Assembly (NCBI GenBank): GCA_024803745.1
Contig: JANJXV010000006.1
Coordinates: 43,563,001-43,627,000, forward strand
DNA length: 64,000 nt
Source: Megascapheus bottae
Lineage: Eukaryota > Chordata > Mammalia > Rodentia > Geomyidae
Direction of reading: 5' to 3'
Positions 46,353 through 58,039 of the stretch are shown here, one piece after another (position 1 is the stretch's first letter; each line of letters starts with the position of its first letter). Both the position numbers and the translations under genes were made by a program. The notes under the pieces are model-generated. The model saw only the letters and a list, made by a program, of their open reading frames with translations. It ran no database searches and was not told the DNA's origin.

Positions 46353-46406
46353 GAGAGAAAGAAAGCGAAAGCGAAAGGGGAAGGAGGGAGCGAGGGAGGG
46401 GGCAGA
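46162..46406 (+). repeat. (GAAA)n / (GA)n polypurine tract
   Basis: GAAA repeats grade into GAGA and mixed units. Bases 46162-46365 contain no pyrimidine at all. The large frames across it (Lys/Arg/Glu on plus, Ser/Leu/Phe on minus) are artefacts. Confidence 0.98.
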
Positions 46407-46409
46407 TGA

Positions 46410-47820
46410 CAGAATAAGAGATGGTCTTTACACATACACACACAGAGATAAGACAGAATATTATGCTGAAATCTTACTTCTTTTGCCAATGGCTCAAGCC
46501 TGTTTGAAGCCATGAATACTGGGATTACCAATGATCATACATACACTGTTTATCTAGAGACAGGAGAAAGCTGCTGTCCATTCAAGGAGAAAATACTTCC
46601 TACTGTTATACAAATTTTTAAAGATCTACAATGCTCTCTCGGGGAAAAAAATAAAAAGAAGAAAAGGAACATGTCAGAGAGGTTGTGGGTATCGCTTGGT
46701 GGTACATTTCCATCCTCTCTTCGAAATTATAAAAACCAGCAGTTTAGGAGTACATATGAATTCAAGCTCTAGAAAAAGAGTGGTGGCAAATGAGTGGTTG
46801 CAGATGGACTTTTTGCAATTTACCCAGTTAAATCAAAGACCCACTTTAGGATATGATGCACTTCCTGATATGGGATCATTTCTCTTGGGCTGGGACAAGT
46901 GTCCTCAAAAAGCAATCATTTCATGGGACCACACCAAGGAAGTCAAGCATTGGTTATGTACCAAGAGACGAGTGATCACATGAAAGAATGTGTGAAATGA
47001 AAAAAACTGGATTCTGACATTGACTTATTTTGATAATATCTCAGTTACTTTACTTCTGTGATATATTGTTTTCTTAGGTGAAAGATGAAGTAATTAAGCT
47101 AGATTAAAGTTTCTCTCCTGGACTTATAAATTTACAATTCTCTACTCCTAAGGCATCTTAGACTGTAGCAAGGAAAGAACATCTTTTTGGTATTGTCATT
47201 AGATTCTTGTTGCTATTCTGTATAGAAAAGCTTTACACTAGACCCTCGGCAATAAGAGAGGCAATAAAAGAGAAATCAGGCAAATTCTTCACCTGGAATT
47301 CTTCAGAGAGTTGGGATGTGCCGAGACAAGAATCTAGAATTTATCATCTTTACTCTGGCTGATGTAACCACTATAAATAATTGGCTCATGCCTGTGAGGT
47401 AATATGCCTTTGCCAAGGACCCCATTAACATCTGAGCAGACCTTGAGAGTCTCCTTCATTCCACACATAGCTTCCATCAAATTATATTTCTTTCTAAACT
47501 TTTTATATTGTGCATAAAAGTAATCTGCCACATAGAATCCTAATAGAATGTCTCAAAAACACAGAAAATTCACCTGTAACACAAGCCCTTGAAAAATAAC
47601 AAGCATTGCCTGATCATTAACTCCAGAACTGACCACATATTGTGGTCACTAAAGGGGGAAAAGAGAGTTCTCTTTGCCTTAAGGAATGGACAGGCTACAG
47701 TAAGAGATGGGGAGACAAGAAAACAAGTAATTCTGTGAAGTCTGGTGGGAGCTGAGTCGAGTGCTAGGACCTGCCGAAGTGTCTTATCCTGGCATGGGAT
47801 GGTCAGAGTGGCCAGATGCT
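46410..47820. other. Unassigned sequence
   Basis: About 1.4 kb without a recognised repeat. The 95-codon plus frame at 46696-46983 has a mixed composition, but no motif or splice context supports it. Confidence 0.4.
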
Positions 47821-47859
47821 TCTTTGTGGAAAAAAAAATAGTTCAAATGAATGCCAGAA

Positions 47860-48130
47860 AAAAAGAGAGAGGGAGAAAGGTGAAGGAAATGGAAGCAAAC
47901 AGGCACAAAGAACAAGACATGAGATGGACAAAACGAAAAGATGCGAGGAAAGGGAAAAAGAGGCAAAGGCAGAAGGAGAGGAGAAAGGAAAGGCAAGGAG
48001 GGAAGAGATGGGAAAGGAAGGGAGGAGAAGGGCAGGGAAAGGAAGGGAGGGAAAAGGAAAAGAAAGAAGATGAGGGAAAAGGAGAAGAGGGAAGGAAAGG
48101 GGAGGGGAGGAGAGGTAATAGAGGAAGGTT
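47860..48130 (+). repeat. Purine-rich tract
   Basis: Mostly A and G with scattered C and T. Not a clean short-period repeat. It generates several long artefactual frames on both strands. Confidence 0.85.
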
Positions 48131-48134
48131 GACA

Positions 48135-49370
48135 GGACAAGGAAAATAAGGTTAGGGAGGTGAAGTAGCTGGCCAAGGGAGAGGCCGTTCCCACTCCTTG
48201 TGGAGCAAAAGTATTTCCTGGGGCAAGACTTGACATAGATTCCGGTTATAGCTGTCCAAATCAGCCTGCCACTAGGGTATGAAGCAGAGTGGAACACATC
48301 AGGCAAAACTGGATAGAATCATTAAAATGTAGAGCAACCCTAACAAAAATGCTGCAGGGTCCACCTCTAGGCCGCAGTACATCTTGAGATGCCTTCATCC
48401 TGATCCCAGGAAGCCCCAAAGAACCAGAACCTAGCACCATGACCTGCCCAATTATCCTTAACTGAGACAATGTAATTTTCTCCCAAGTCCAACAGGTTCC
48501 TGAATTCATGAGAATTTCCCCCACGCCAGCACATCGGAGCTGCCTCAATCTGCCACACGTGCTTATGAGGAAGGCAGCAAACATTGAGGGAAATGGATCA
48601 AAAGTTGTGAGCCAAAAGAGCAGAACGCTGAGAACATTTCAAACAGTAAATGTACTGGAGAGAAGAGGAAAACGGGGGGGAGTGGAAGGAAAAAGGAGAA
48701 TTTCTTTTTTCAAATGCTTGCTAGGATTTCCTGTTCCACATCCTAATTCTCAAACAATGGCATCTATTATCTGCCAGATGAGAACAATTATCTAGACCAG
48801 AAGTGATAAAAGACTTTCTGCGGACTTGCCATTTCAACTGTGTATCACTGTCAAATCATTTAGGTTAAAAGGTATAATCATTCAGCCTGACTAACCACTG
48901 GTGAAGTCATGCCTGGTGATTCTTTACTGATAAAACAAACAAAGGCAAGGCACTACCATCCCACAGGGCGGGTAGAAGGAGGAAGAAAAAGCACACTCCA
49001 GGCAAGAAGCAGCAGGCAAGACTAGGTAGGGCCAGACATTGCAGTCTTCCATAAGAATCATCTCCCAAGAACAACCCAGATCCCAGGATGGATGAAGGAT
49101 GCACCCTCAACAGCTTCAAGGACCTCCCGATCTCTGGAAGAAAGTTCCAGCAGCTCCCATACCAAGCCTCCTCAATGGACCAAGATCCTGACCCAGTGAC
49201 CCAGAAGAGGAAGGGGAGGTAGAGAGGGGGGAAGACTGGGACAAATTACACCCAAGTCATAGCACATGGACATTTCTATGAACTTCTCAGTTGGGCTATC
49301 CATCTTTCTTAGCTCAGAAAGGCAAAATAACTATGTAAATAAATACTTCTCAATTTGGATTCAGATACCT
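48135..49370. other. Unassigned sequence
   Basis: About 1.2 kb. No gene. Overlapping frames at 48261-48795 on both strands lack motifs. No repeat recognised. Confidence 0.4.
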
Positions 49371-49374
49371 TAGG

Positions 49375-49570
49375 TTTGCAGTCAGTCTGTGTCACTCACT
49401 AGTTCTTCAAATTGATGCGAGGACAGGTGACTTGCCAGTTTTCTCCTCTGACATGGAGGATAGCAGCACTCCCCGACGAGCTGCTATTCAAGTGATATGA
49501 GCTAATACATGCAGCACACTCAGAGCAGGGTCTGACACTTAGGAGTGTCAACAAATGTTCTGCTTTGGGC
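49375..49570 (+). mobile_element. MIR SINE, nearly full length
   Basis: Sense MIR through most of its length: tgtcactcactagttcttca, gacttgccagttttctcctc, gatatgagctaatacatgca, then ctgacacttaggagtgtcaa. Confidence 0.75.
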
Positions 49571-49689
49571 TCTTATATAGTTTGCTGTTTGCAAGTGCAT
49601 CCTTGAAATCCCAGATCAGAGGAAGGCCACATCCACCCTGCCCAGTTTGTAATCTCTCCCTCCTTCCCTCCCAGTCCCTCCCCAGTCAT

Positions 49690-49886
49690 GCAGTCTGATT
49701 TTTTTCATTCAAGGCTAGATAAAACTCTACCATTTTGAGTCACAGAACCATTTCTGGTTTTCTGGTGGTTAGTTGGAGGAAAGAGTCTCATGGACATTCT
49801 CATCTGAGCTGGCTTTGGATCACGATCTTTAGATCTCAGCCTCCTGAATAGCTAGGGTTTACAGGCATAAGCCACTGGTGCCCAGA
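49690..49886 (-). mobile_element. B1-Geo SINE, Geo part truncated
   Basis: Minus-strand head (ctgggcaccagtggcttatg), linker (gagactctttcctccaacta) and only the first half of Geo. Confidence 0.82.
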
Positions 49887-50014
49887 TTGTTTATTCATTA
49901 GATCTTCAAGGTCATTGAAAAACACAGTTGCATTTAGTTGTCTAGTTACTAGCCTTTCTTCCCCACTATGGCTATAAATTCCTAGAAACCAAGAGGAAGT
50001 GATTCTTTGTGGAG

Positions 50015-50250
50015 AAGAGGTAGTACTGGGAATTGAACTCAGGGCTGGGACACTGTCCTTTAGCTATTTTGTCTAAGGCTGGCAACACACCATTTAAGTC
50101 ACATCTCTACTTCTGGTTTTTCTTGGTGGTTAATTGGATATTAAAAGATCTCATAGGCTTCCTGCTCAAGCTGGCTTCAAACAGTAATCTTCAGATCTCA
50201 ATCTCCAGAGTAGCTAGGCTTACAGGCATGAGCCATCGGTGGTAGCTTGG
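50015..50250 (-). mobile_element. B1-Geo composite SINE
   Basis: Minus-strand head (accgatggctcatgcctgta), linker and complete Geo (gtgacttaaatggtgtgttg, tgtcccagccctgagttcaa). Confidence 0.85.
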
Positions 50251-50254
50251 AACT

Positions 50255-50673
50255 GAATCTTGATTATCCCTTGAATTTCCACTGTAGTACCAAGTAGAAA
50301 GAAAATGGACAGCAAATAGCTTGTTGAAAGAGTAAATGAGTGTTTTCATGAGATTGGTTAGAGATTACAAAACAATACCAGGAAAAGAGGACAAGCTACA
50401 AAGAACACAATATCACTGATTTCAGCAGACATAAAATCCAAAAGATATACCTTCACATCAGATCAACATTATACCACAACCCAAGGAAGTGCTGTTATTC
50501 ATGTAGATGGAAAAACATGTGCTTATGTCTGGAAGTTTAAAAGACCATAGGCATCCATAAGTAAGAAAAGGTGGGAGAGGAGGGAGATTTGTGGAAAAGC
50601 AAAACCAATAGCTCACAATCTCTGACAACATGTGCATATATCTGTGCACACATGTGCTCATGTGCAAGTGTTT

Positions 50674-50710
<37 letters not shown>

Positions 50711-51270
50711 CAAGAGTCCAGGATTGGCTAGGACCAGCTGGTAGAGATGAATGCCAGACTTCACACCAGCTTCAGTTTTGAGCAACTTAAGGAAACCATC
50801 TGACAATGACAGGAAGGAGTATTACAATGAAAGACACTTTCCTACCATGTGGAGGCAGGAAATGATGTAGCCAGTGCTGCTGTACTCACCCCAGAATAGC
50901 CATTGCAACCAACTGAAGAGGGAAACTGAAAACTGAGATAATTCATAAAAGTAAGCAAGGGGCTCCAAACCACAGTGATTGAAAGAGCTCTTTTGTGTTC
51001 CAAGCTGGAGCAATGATGTACTCCACTTCTTCAAAATCCCCATGTACCACCGGCCCTTCCTATAGCAAGCTTCCAAGATACAAAAAGAGCCGATAAAATC
51101 CTATTTGATGTGACTTCCAGAACGTGAGAGAATGCTTCAAACCACCAGCAGCATACCCCAGCAGAGATACAAGGCTGAAGAAAGAACTTCCATTAGTCTG
51201 TGCTCACTTTTCTAAGCTTAACATGGCAGAGTCAGCCTTAGCACACACTGAAGACTTTATCAGAAAATGC
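50255..51270. other. Unassigned sequence with (CA)n
   Basis: No gene. A CA array lies at 50675-50707 after a degenerate CA/TG run. Confidence 0.5.
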
Positions 51271-51274
51271 TAGG

Positions 51275-51515
51275 TCCATCCAGGCCAGTAACTCACACCT
51301 GTAATCCTAGATACTAACAAGGCTAACATCTAAGGATCGAGATTCAAAGCCAACCCAGGCAGTAAAATCTAGGAGATTTTCCAATTAGCCACCAAAAACC
51401 CAAGAAGTGGCACTGTGGCTTAAAGTTGTCGAGTGCTAGCCGTGAACAAAGAAGCTCAGGGACAGTGTCTAGGCCCCGAGTTCAAGCCCCAGGACTCACA
51501 CAGAAAAAGAAAAGA
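51275..51515 (+). mobile_element. B1-Geo composite SINE
   Basis: Head (ggccagtaactcacacctgt), linker, Geo (cactgtggcttaaagttgtc, gtctaggccccgagttcaag) and an A-rich tail. Confidence 0.87.
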
Positions 51516-51519
51516 AAAA

Positions 51520-53290
51520 GGCTAGCACAAGATCCCAACCCACACTAGGACAGACACTGGGAGAGAGGAGTCGTGGATCAGCTAAGAACACAATCTTCCC
51601 TTTCTAATAGGGGAAGTGACCATGCCTAGGAAGAACATGGATCATGAAGGCATTGACTGCTCCCAGAGTGCTAAATTATAGGGCACATCAACTGACAGGA
51701 CATGTCTCACTGACACACAATATTCTCTCCAAGATACTTGACAAATCAACAGTGATGTATGACCTTAAGGCACAGGTGAATGGACAGCACAGAGAAGAGC
51801 AGTTCCCTTCAGGCCCACTAATGTGACAGCCATCATATAAAGACAAAGTGCATTGACATCAACTCTCTCTTTCTCATGGAAGCCTTTCCAGTATCACATA
51901 TGAAGGAATCAGGGTGTCTTAGGCAAAACAACATACACTTGTTTTGAATTTTCACCCATTCTCCAGAGAGGAGATTAAATGTAGACAGCATTGATAAGAC
52001 AATGACATAGGAGTATATGTAAACGCACATCCTGAAACACACACCAAGGACTCATTTAAGTGCTACATTTCAAATTATTTTGATTGGTTAAAGTTGTCTC
52101 AGACAGTGTGGTATTAGAGATGTAAAGTTTCATTCATGAAATTTTAAATAATGGTGATAAGATTTATCTAGACACACCAGTGGAACCTAAATATAAAGCA
52201 CATGAATAATAGAATGTGCATGAATTTTGAATGCTTATTTGTTTTTCAGAAGAAAACAAAGAACTGAATGTGTGAATTCTCAGGGAATCTGGAAGCATGG
52301 CTTGGATTTGCATTTCAATAGGTTGCAAGGTAAGTTCTGTGAAATTGGTCAAATGTATAGATTCTCATCTTGCCTCCATTCCAAATCAGTCAATTAGCTT
52401 CTAGAGAAAAGTGGCATTCCCAAGTTAATATGTAAGGAGCTCAAAACCTATTCCAGCTGATACACATCAAAGTCATCTAAAAACCAGTATGTTGAAGACA
52501 CACTTTGCTATGGAACAAATTCTAAATAGGCGCATACAGTGTAGTAGCAGCCCATGTGGTCAGTGAACACACTTGTAGAAATAAAACAGAGCAGTGAAAT
52601 ACATTATTCAAAAAAGTGGGAAGAATTTAGACATATACACAGAAACACATCAGAAGACTGGGAGCCAATGTACACAAAACATTTTTCCAGTACCTACACA
52701 AAGGTTAAATGTGGTGATATCTGTCCATTTAAAACTAAAGCATTTAAAACTATGGCATTGCCCATAGGCAGAATGAATTAATGCAGACACTATGTCTAGA
52801 TGAGACCCTCTATGACCCCAGACTTTTTTCAGTTGTCATACACGGTGGGGCTGAAGGGCTGCAAAGAACATTTTGTGACTTTGGAATCCATGAATGGCTG
52901 GGAAGTACATTTTGTGGCTATAGGATCAAAAGCCTTCCCTAGATCCATGCTAGCTGCTCCAGCCCACTCCAAATCTCCAACCTCAAAGACTTTTTGAATG
53001 CCTAGAGAAACACGTTGTACATAATATACAAGTATTTCCTATGTGAATATATTCAATATGTTATGCCTTTTCAAGAGCAGAACTAAGTTCCTTCTCATGC
53101 TGCCCTCTGTAGTATTTCTTATTTCCTTTAATAAAAACAGTTGCATACTGAGAAGTCTTAAGTGCAAGGTGTAATGCTTGGTTCATAATAGGCATTCAGG
53201 AACTAGGAAAAGAACTGAGTGTAAAGGGATGCAAGTGAAAGAAGAAATACATATAATAAATATAGTAATAAGCGTCTTTTACTCACTGGG
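51520..53290. other. Unassigned block with an exon-like segment
   Basis: About 1.8 kb with no recognised transposon. Bases 52250-52329 are flanked by a good acceptor and an excellent donor on the plus strand (see findings). Nothing else supports a gene here. Confidence 0.45.
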
Positions 53291-53299
53291 CCATGATCA

Positions 53300-53520
53300 G
53301 TGCTATGATCTGAATGTTCGCATTGCATGTTGCAGTTTTTATCTACAGTGTGATGATTGTTAGAGATGATTCTTCAGGTGATCATTAGATTAGATAGAGG
53401 TGAGAGTGAGATGCTCACAAACACCCTTCATAAAAGGCATGAGATCTCACCATAAAGTAAGACATGTCTGTCTACGAGCCAGAAACACGGATCCCACCAC
53501 TCTCAAACTCAATTCACATG
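53300..53520 (+). mobile_element. MLT1-like MaLR LTR fragment
   Basis: Sense LTR text: gctatgatctgaatgttcgc, then tgatcattagattagataga, then cataaaaggcatgagatctc and ctacgagccagaaacac. Diverged. No coding part. Confidence 0.55.
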
Positions 53521-53749
53521 CAAAATTTATATCTGGAATACAGTTTTAATGAAAAATATAAATAATCAAATCATTGGTATTATTCAACCTTTTCACTGTA
53601 CTATTAAAATTGAGAGAACAGGTCATCAAAATATAAAATAATTACTAGCTCATCATTGAGAAGAGGAAAACAGAAATCACAATAAATGTAATACATATAT
53701 ACACCTACTTTTAACTGACTACTAGGTTTTTTTCCCCCTTTTCTTTTGA

Positions 53750-54370
53750 ATCAAAGCCATGGCTCATGACTTTTTTCCATATATTTTTATTGTAATTAAT
53801 AGAAGGGTTACATTATATTCACCAGAGAGAAGGTGCATTACTGCATATACAATGATACCGTTTCTCATGTCTTGGTCCCCATTTCCCCCCCCACACCCCT
53901 CGCCCCTCATCTTGTTTTCCTCCTTCCCTATCCAATTTCAAATAACCAAATACACATATATCCAATATATCAGATAACAAAGTGAAATACTGTAACAATA
54001 TGAGATAACTAAGGGACAGCAAAAGAGATGAGAGATATAGTACATTAAGGACAACAATCACTCATTATATAAAGTCTCTATATCCTGGAGGTCATTTCAT
54101 CTAGCATCACACTATATGGCCTTATGTATTTAGGTTTTGTTCTATTGTAACTCTGCTAGGAGAGTCCAAGGTTTCTACTAATTATGATAAATGAGGGAAA
54201 CCATTGAGCCTATGTTCCTTTGAGTCTGGCTTACTTCACTTAATATGATTTTTTCTAAGTCTTTCATAGCTCATGACTTTAATCCTAACCACTTGAGAGA
54301 CTAGGATTTGAAGGATCTTGCTTTGAGGTCAGCTCAGGCCAAAAAGCTTCTTAGATTTGTACTACATGTG
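53750..54370 (+). mobile_element. B1-type monomer split by an L1
   Basis: The B1 start (ccatggctcatgac, 53757-53773) continues at 54281 with taatcctaaccacttgagag, gaaggatcttgctttgagg. The L1 therefore landed within an existing B1. Confidence 0.75.
53774..54264 (-). mobile_element. 5'-truncated L1 with TSD, 491 bp
   Basis: TSD cat(g/a)gctcatgacttt with one mismatch at 53758-53773 and 54265-54280. On the minus strand it ends like the 40.8 kb copy (tgcaccttctctctggtgaa, ttacaataaaaatatatgg) with poly(A). Upstream it has the G-rich tract and then about 380 bases shared with the 28.0 kb copy and extending beyond it. Confidence 0.9.
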
Positions 54371-54491
54371 ATGGAATGAACCTAATACCCTAGCAATGAG
54401 AGGAAACTTAACATAGACATCACACTTAGGTATATACTCAGGCAGGAAATGTGACCCTGTCTCAAAAATAACCAATAATAAAATAACTACA

Positions 54492-55190
54492 GGGGGCCAG
54501 GAGATTGGCCCAGTACTAAAAGTGCTTGCCTAGCATGCAGGATGACCTGGGTTTGATTCTTTGGTACCAAATACATAGAAAAAGCCAGAAATGAGGCTGA
54601 CTGGGTACTGTCGAAATGGGCAAGTTCATTTAACCCAGTAAAGTGCTGATCCTGGCTGGATGCTACTCCGGACACAAAGCCATCATCCTGAAGAACATGG
54701 ATGATGGCACCACAGACCACCCCTACAGCCATGCTTTGGGGGCTGGAACTAGTCGCTATCCCCAAAGATTGACAGCTAACATGGGCAAGAAGAAGATCAC
54801 CAAGAGATCAAAGATCAAGTCTTCTGGGAAGGTTTATAACTACAATCACCATATGCCCACAAGGTACTTTGTGAATATCTCCTTGGACAAAACTGTGGTC
54901 ACTAAGGATGTCTTCAGAGACCCAGCTCCTGATGGGAGGCGAAGGTCAAGTTTAAAGAAAGATACAAGACCGGCAAGAACAAGTGGTTTTTCTAGAAGCT
55001 TCATTTTTAGATGGTTTTTGTTTGTTTCCATCATTAAAAAATGGAGTGGGGGCACTAAAAGAAAAATAAAAAGCCAGAAATGGTACTGTGGATCAAGTGA
55101 TAGAGCTCTAGCCTTGAGGGGGAAAAAAAAAACCCAAGAACAGTGCTCAGGCCCTGAGTTCAAACCGTGGGACTGGCAATAAATAAATAA
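54492..55190 (+). mobile_element. IDL-Geo SINE split by the RPL27 retrocopy
   Basis: The left monomer and joint (54492-54593) and the Geo module (55083-55170, gtggatcaagtgatagagct, ggccctgagttcaaaccg) form one normal element if the intervening block is removed. The tail is AAAT/AAAC repeats. Confidence 0.92.
54594..55067 (+). pseudogene. RPL27: Processed pseudogene of ribosomal protein L27
   Basis: RPL27 is a component of the large ribosomal subunit and its retrocopies are common in mammals. Here an intronless copy runs from a short 5' UTR through the start codon at 54616, to a normal-position stop at 55008-55010, a 3' UTR with ATTAAA (55033) and an A-rich end. Readable blocks include MGKF at the start, [26 protein letters not shown] and [12 protein letters not shown]. 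Damage: a TAA at codon 6 (54631), one codon lost near 54645, a frame-shifting deletion of about 13 bases near 54930, and a TAG at 54993. It cannot make the protein. The TSD aaaaagccagaaatg is exact at 54579-54593 and 55068-55082. The long open frame that runs past it into the SINE is an artefact. Confidence 0.97.
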
Positions 55191-55212
55191 ATAAACAAAC
55201 AAACATAAAAAA

Positions 55213-55300
55213 CAGCTGCAGCTGCATGCATGACTCAGTGAGCCAGCCTACGAAGCATAAGGCTCTGAAATCAAATCCCAGCACTACCAGAAAACAAACA
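55213..55300 (+). mobile_element. ID-type (dID) monomer
   Basis: Reads gcatgactcagtgagccagc, then ctgaaatcaaatcccagcac and an A-rich tail, directly behind the SINE tail. Confidence 0.65.
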
Positions 55301-55337
55301 AAACCAAAAAATGAAATTTCAATTGAAAATATTCAGG

Positions 55338-55480
55338 GTGAGCCTCGTGGCGCATTCCTAGAATGAGTCTCTACAAGACCAGCCAAGACCAAAAGTAAGA
55401 CTCTATCTTAAGAACAGGCCAGGAGTAGCAGTTTAGGTCAGCAATCCCAGCTAGACAGAGTAGTAGGATTATGATCAGAG
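55338..55480 (+). mobile_element. Two B1-type fragments
   Basis: A short piece (gagcctcgtggcgcattcct) then a second (caggccaggagtagcagttt, cagcaatcccagctagacag), both truncated, followed by a purine-rich run. Confidence 0.5.
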
Positions 55481-55573
55481 GGAAGGATGGAAGGACGGAG
55501 AAAGGAAAGGAAAAACAAAAGAAAAAAAATGAGATCCTATTTAAACAATTATAAAAAAAGCAAAACAAGAGAA

Positions 55574-55820
55574 TGTGCCAGTGGTTCCACCTGTAATTTT
55601 AGCTACTCAAGAAGATCTGAGATTCACAATTCAAAGCCAGCCTGGGCAAAAAAGTCCATGAGACTCTTATCACCAATAAACTATTAAAAAAGAAAGAAAG
55701 AAAGAAAACACACCAAAAGTGGAGCTGTGGTAGAATGCTAGCCTTGAGCAAAATATCTCAGATACAGCACCCAAGCTCTGAGTTCAAACCCTAGGCCTAA
55801 ACAAAAAACAAACAAACAAA
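55574..55820 (+). mobile_element. B1-Geo SINE with (GAAA)n in the linker
   Basis: The head ends at about 55680. A short GAAA array (55688-55708) sits in the linker. The Geo module follows (gtggagctgtggtagaatgc, caagctctgagttcaaaccc). Confidence 0.82.
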
Positions 55821-55824
55821 TAAA

Positions 55825-56475
55825 GCTGGACTTCTCAGACTGACAAAACAAAAATCAGGAATTTTTGTCATTATTACCAAGAAAGACTGAAAGTCTTTGG
55901 ATATACACACATGTTCAGATCAAAACTGGTGACCATGTCTCCAAACCAATCCAATTTCATTTGCCACCTTGTGTTGAATCCCTATCTTCACTTGCAGACA
56001 TTCCATTCAAATGGAAGAAAATTCTTGACTGAATTTGATGTAATCTCACTTGTGTTTAAATTCACTCAGTGTTTCTAGCAGTATGGTACCAACCTCATCA
56101 TCTTCATTTAAGAACGAATTGCTTTTCCATTACAGCCTCTACTTTGAGAGGTTTCGTTCTGCCTTTTCAAAATTGTATTGGAATGAGACTTATAGGCGAA
56201 TTGTCAAAGTTGGAAACAATTTGGGGGGAAAAAAGAAACAAAAAAAGAACTACATATACATATATATATACACACATATTTTCAATACTGGTGCATTATT
56301 TTCAAGGCCATGAAACTACTCTGTTTGCTATGTAATTTTAACCATTCCTACAAAATAGGCATTATAGTATACATTACATTACGATGTGATTCTTAAAAAC
56401 CATTCTCATAGCCATGAGTCTGGGAGAGAAAATGTGTCATCTTTCTATTTACACTGTAGGTTGATTATCAAAGCT
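55825..56475. other. Unassigned sequence
   Basis: No gene. An AT-rich run lies at 56250-56280. No clear repeat. Confidence 0.4.
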
Positions 56476-56477
56476 GG

Positions 56478-56665
56478 TGAGGTGCTGGGATACTGATGTG
56501 TCATGAGGATGAGATCTGAGGACTGTGATTCAAAGCTAGCCTTCGCAGGAAAATCCAAAGGCTCATCTCTCCAATTTAACCACCAAAATCAGAAGGTAGA
56601 GCTGTGGCTCAAGTGGTAGAGCAGTAGCCTTGAGTGAAAAAGCTAAGGGACAATATCTAGGCCAA
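56478..56665 (+). mobile_element. B1-Geo SINE, 3'-truncated
   Basis: Damaged head, good linker (ctctccaatttaaccaccaa) and Geo start (gctgtggctcaagtggtaga). Stops after tatctaggcc. Confidence 0.8.
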
Positions 56666-56669
56666 TGTC

Positions 56670-57078
56670 TTTTGTTAAAGGTGATGACTTCAGATCCTTG
56701 ATCCAGGCTCCATCTGCCTCTGACAATCTCAGGCCCTGAGCACCTCCCTACTAGGGCATCCTTCTTGGGATGCTGCCTCTCACATGCATTGTATAGAACT
56801 CCTTGAGAAGAATGCACCCTCTCTACCCTCCATAACTGGCACACAGGTAATCTATCCTGCCTGAGAGGCTCATCTTGCCTAACCAGCATCTGTTCCCATC
56901 CAACAAACCTACATCTCCTCTACACCCTCCTGACACCATTCCCAAGGACCCTGCATCCTCCCTGTGATGGGTTGCAGCCGAGGCTATTTGGAATTGCTTG
57001 TCTCCCTCTACTCTCTCAGTACCTCAGACTGATACCATAGTCTATATATTTTTATGCTGCTAGAGCATGGGAGCACAA

Positions 57079-57131
<53 letters not shown>

Positions 57132-57915
57132 GGATACAACACAGTCTTGTGACACAAACCTGTTCAATATATGCTATTCTCATCATCATTATTAAGCATT
57201 TGTGATTAGAAGAAAAAAGATGTGCCTTTGACTTCCTGAACCAAAAGCAGACACATTCATAACTTAAGTAAAATAACGAATGTTCTGAGCACTGAAATAT
57301 ATACATTCCTTAAGCGAAATCAAGGAGAAGGGCTCAATTCCAAATCACAGGCATTTGTTATCTCTGGCATGAGGAGGAAGCTCCCAGGGCCCAAGCCAGT
57401 GTCTCGCCATGCCCTTGAAGTGGTCTCCTCATGCTGACCAAAGAGAAGCTAGCAGCAACTGTCAACCTGGGAAATTGCCCCAGACACTCTCAGTGCTCTA
57501 GCTGCCCTACGAGTCATAATCTAGCAATGCTTCTGCTATGAGAATCATCCTTCCCAAGTGAGTGGGTAAATGGTGGAGCTCTCACACCACTATCAATTGG
57601 GAATTCAAAAATAAAATAAAATATACAATACAATGAGCACCTACCTGCCTCCCCGTTAAAAACAACAAAAAACAAAACAAAACAACAACAAAAAAACCCC
57701 ACCTCCATACTGCACTTGTACTAAAGGAGGCCGGAGTCCTACATTTGGAGACACACAGTTGTATGTTACCCAACTTGCGTGTTACTAGAACACCTCAGCC
57801 TTTGAGGATAGTGGGTCTCAATGCTGTCTAGACACCTCCTGTGAGATACGAACTCAATTCATGTGGATTTTGTCTAGACCACAGAGAGCTCTCCCGGTGG
57901 GTCCAAGGGCAGGCA
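56670..57915. other. Unassigned sequence with (GT)n
   Basis: No gene. A GT array occupies 57081-57128 and an A/C-rich run 57655-57705. Confidence 0.5.
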
Positions 57916-57919
57916 GGAC

Positions 57920-58035
57920 TGAGCAGGGTGACATACACCTGTAATTGCAAAAGGCAGAAGGCAGAGGCAAAAGAATCTAGTGCTCTAGGCTAGCCTGGGC
58001 TGTATAGTAAGACTGTCTCAAATGAAAAAGGAAGA
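57920..58035 (+). mobile_element. B1 monomer
   Basis: A classic single B1: cagggtgacatacacctgta, ggctagcctgggctgtatag, taagactgtctcaaatg, then A- and purine-rich tail. Confidence 0.75.
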
Positions 58036-58039
58036 GTGG

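Noticed and set aside
45853..46531. Long minus-strand Ser/Leu/Phe frames (196 and 142 codons)
   Set aside because: Translation of the GAAA/GA array and its flanks, not a gene.
54643..55182. 179-codon plus-strand frame
   Set aside because: It begins inside the RPL27 pseudogene, after its first stop codon, and passes a frameshift into the SINE. It is not a functional gene.
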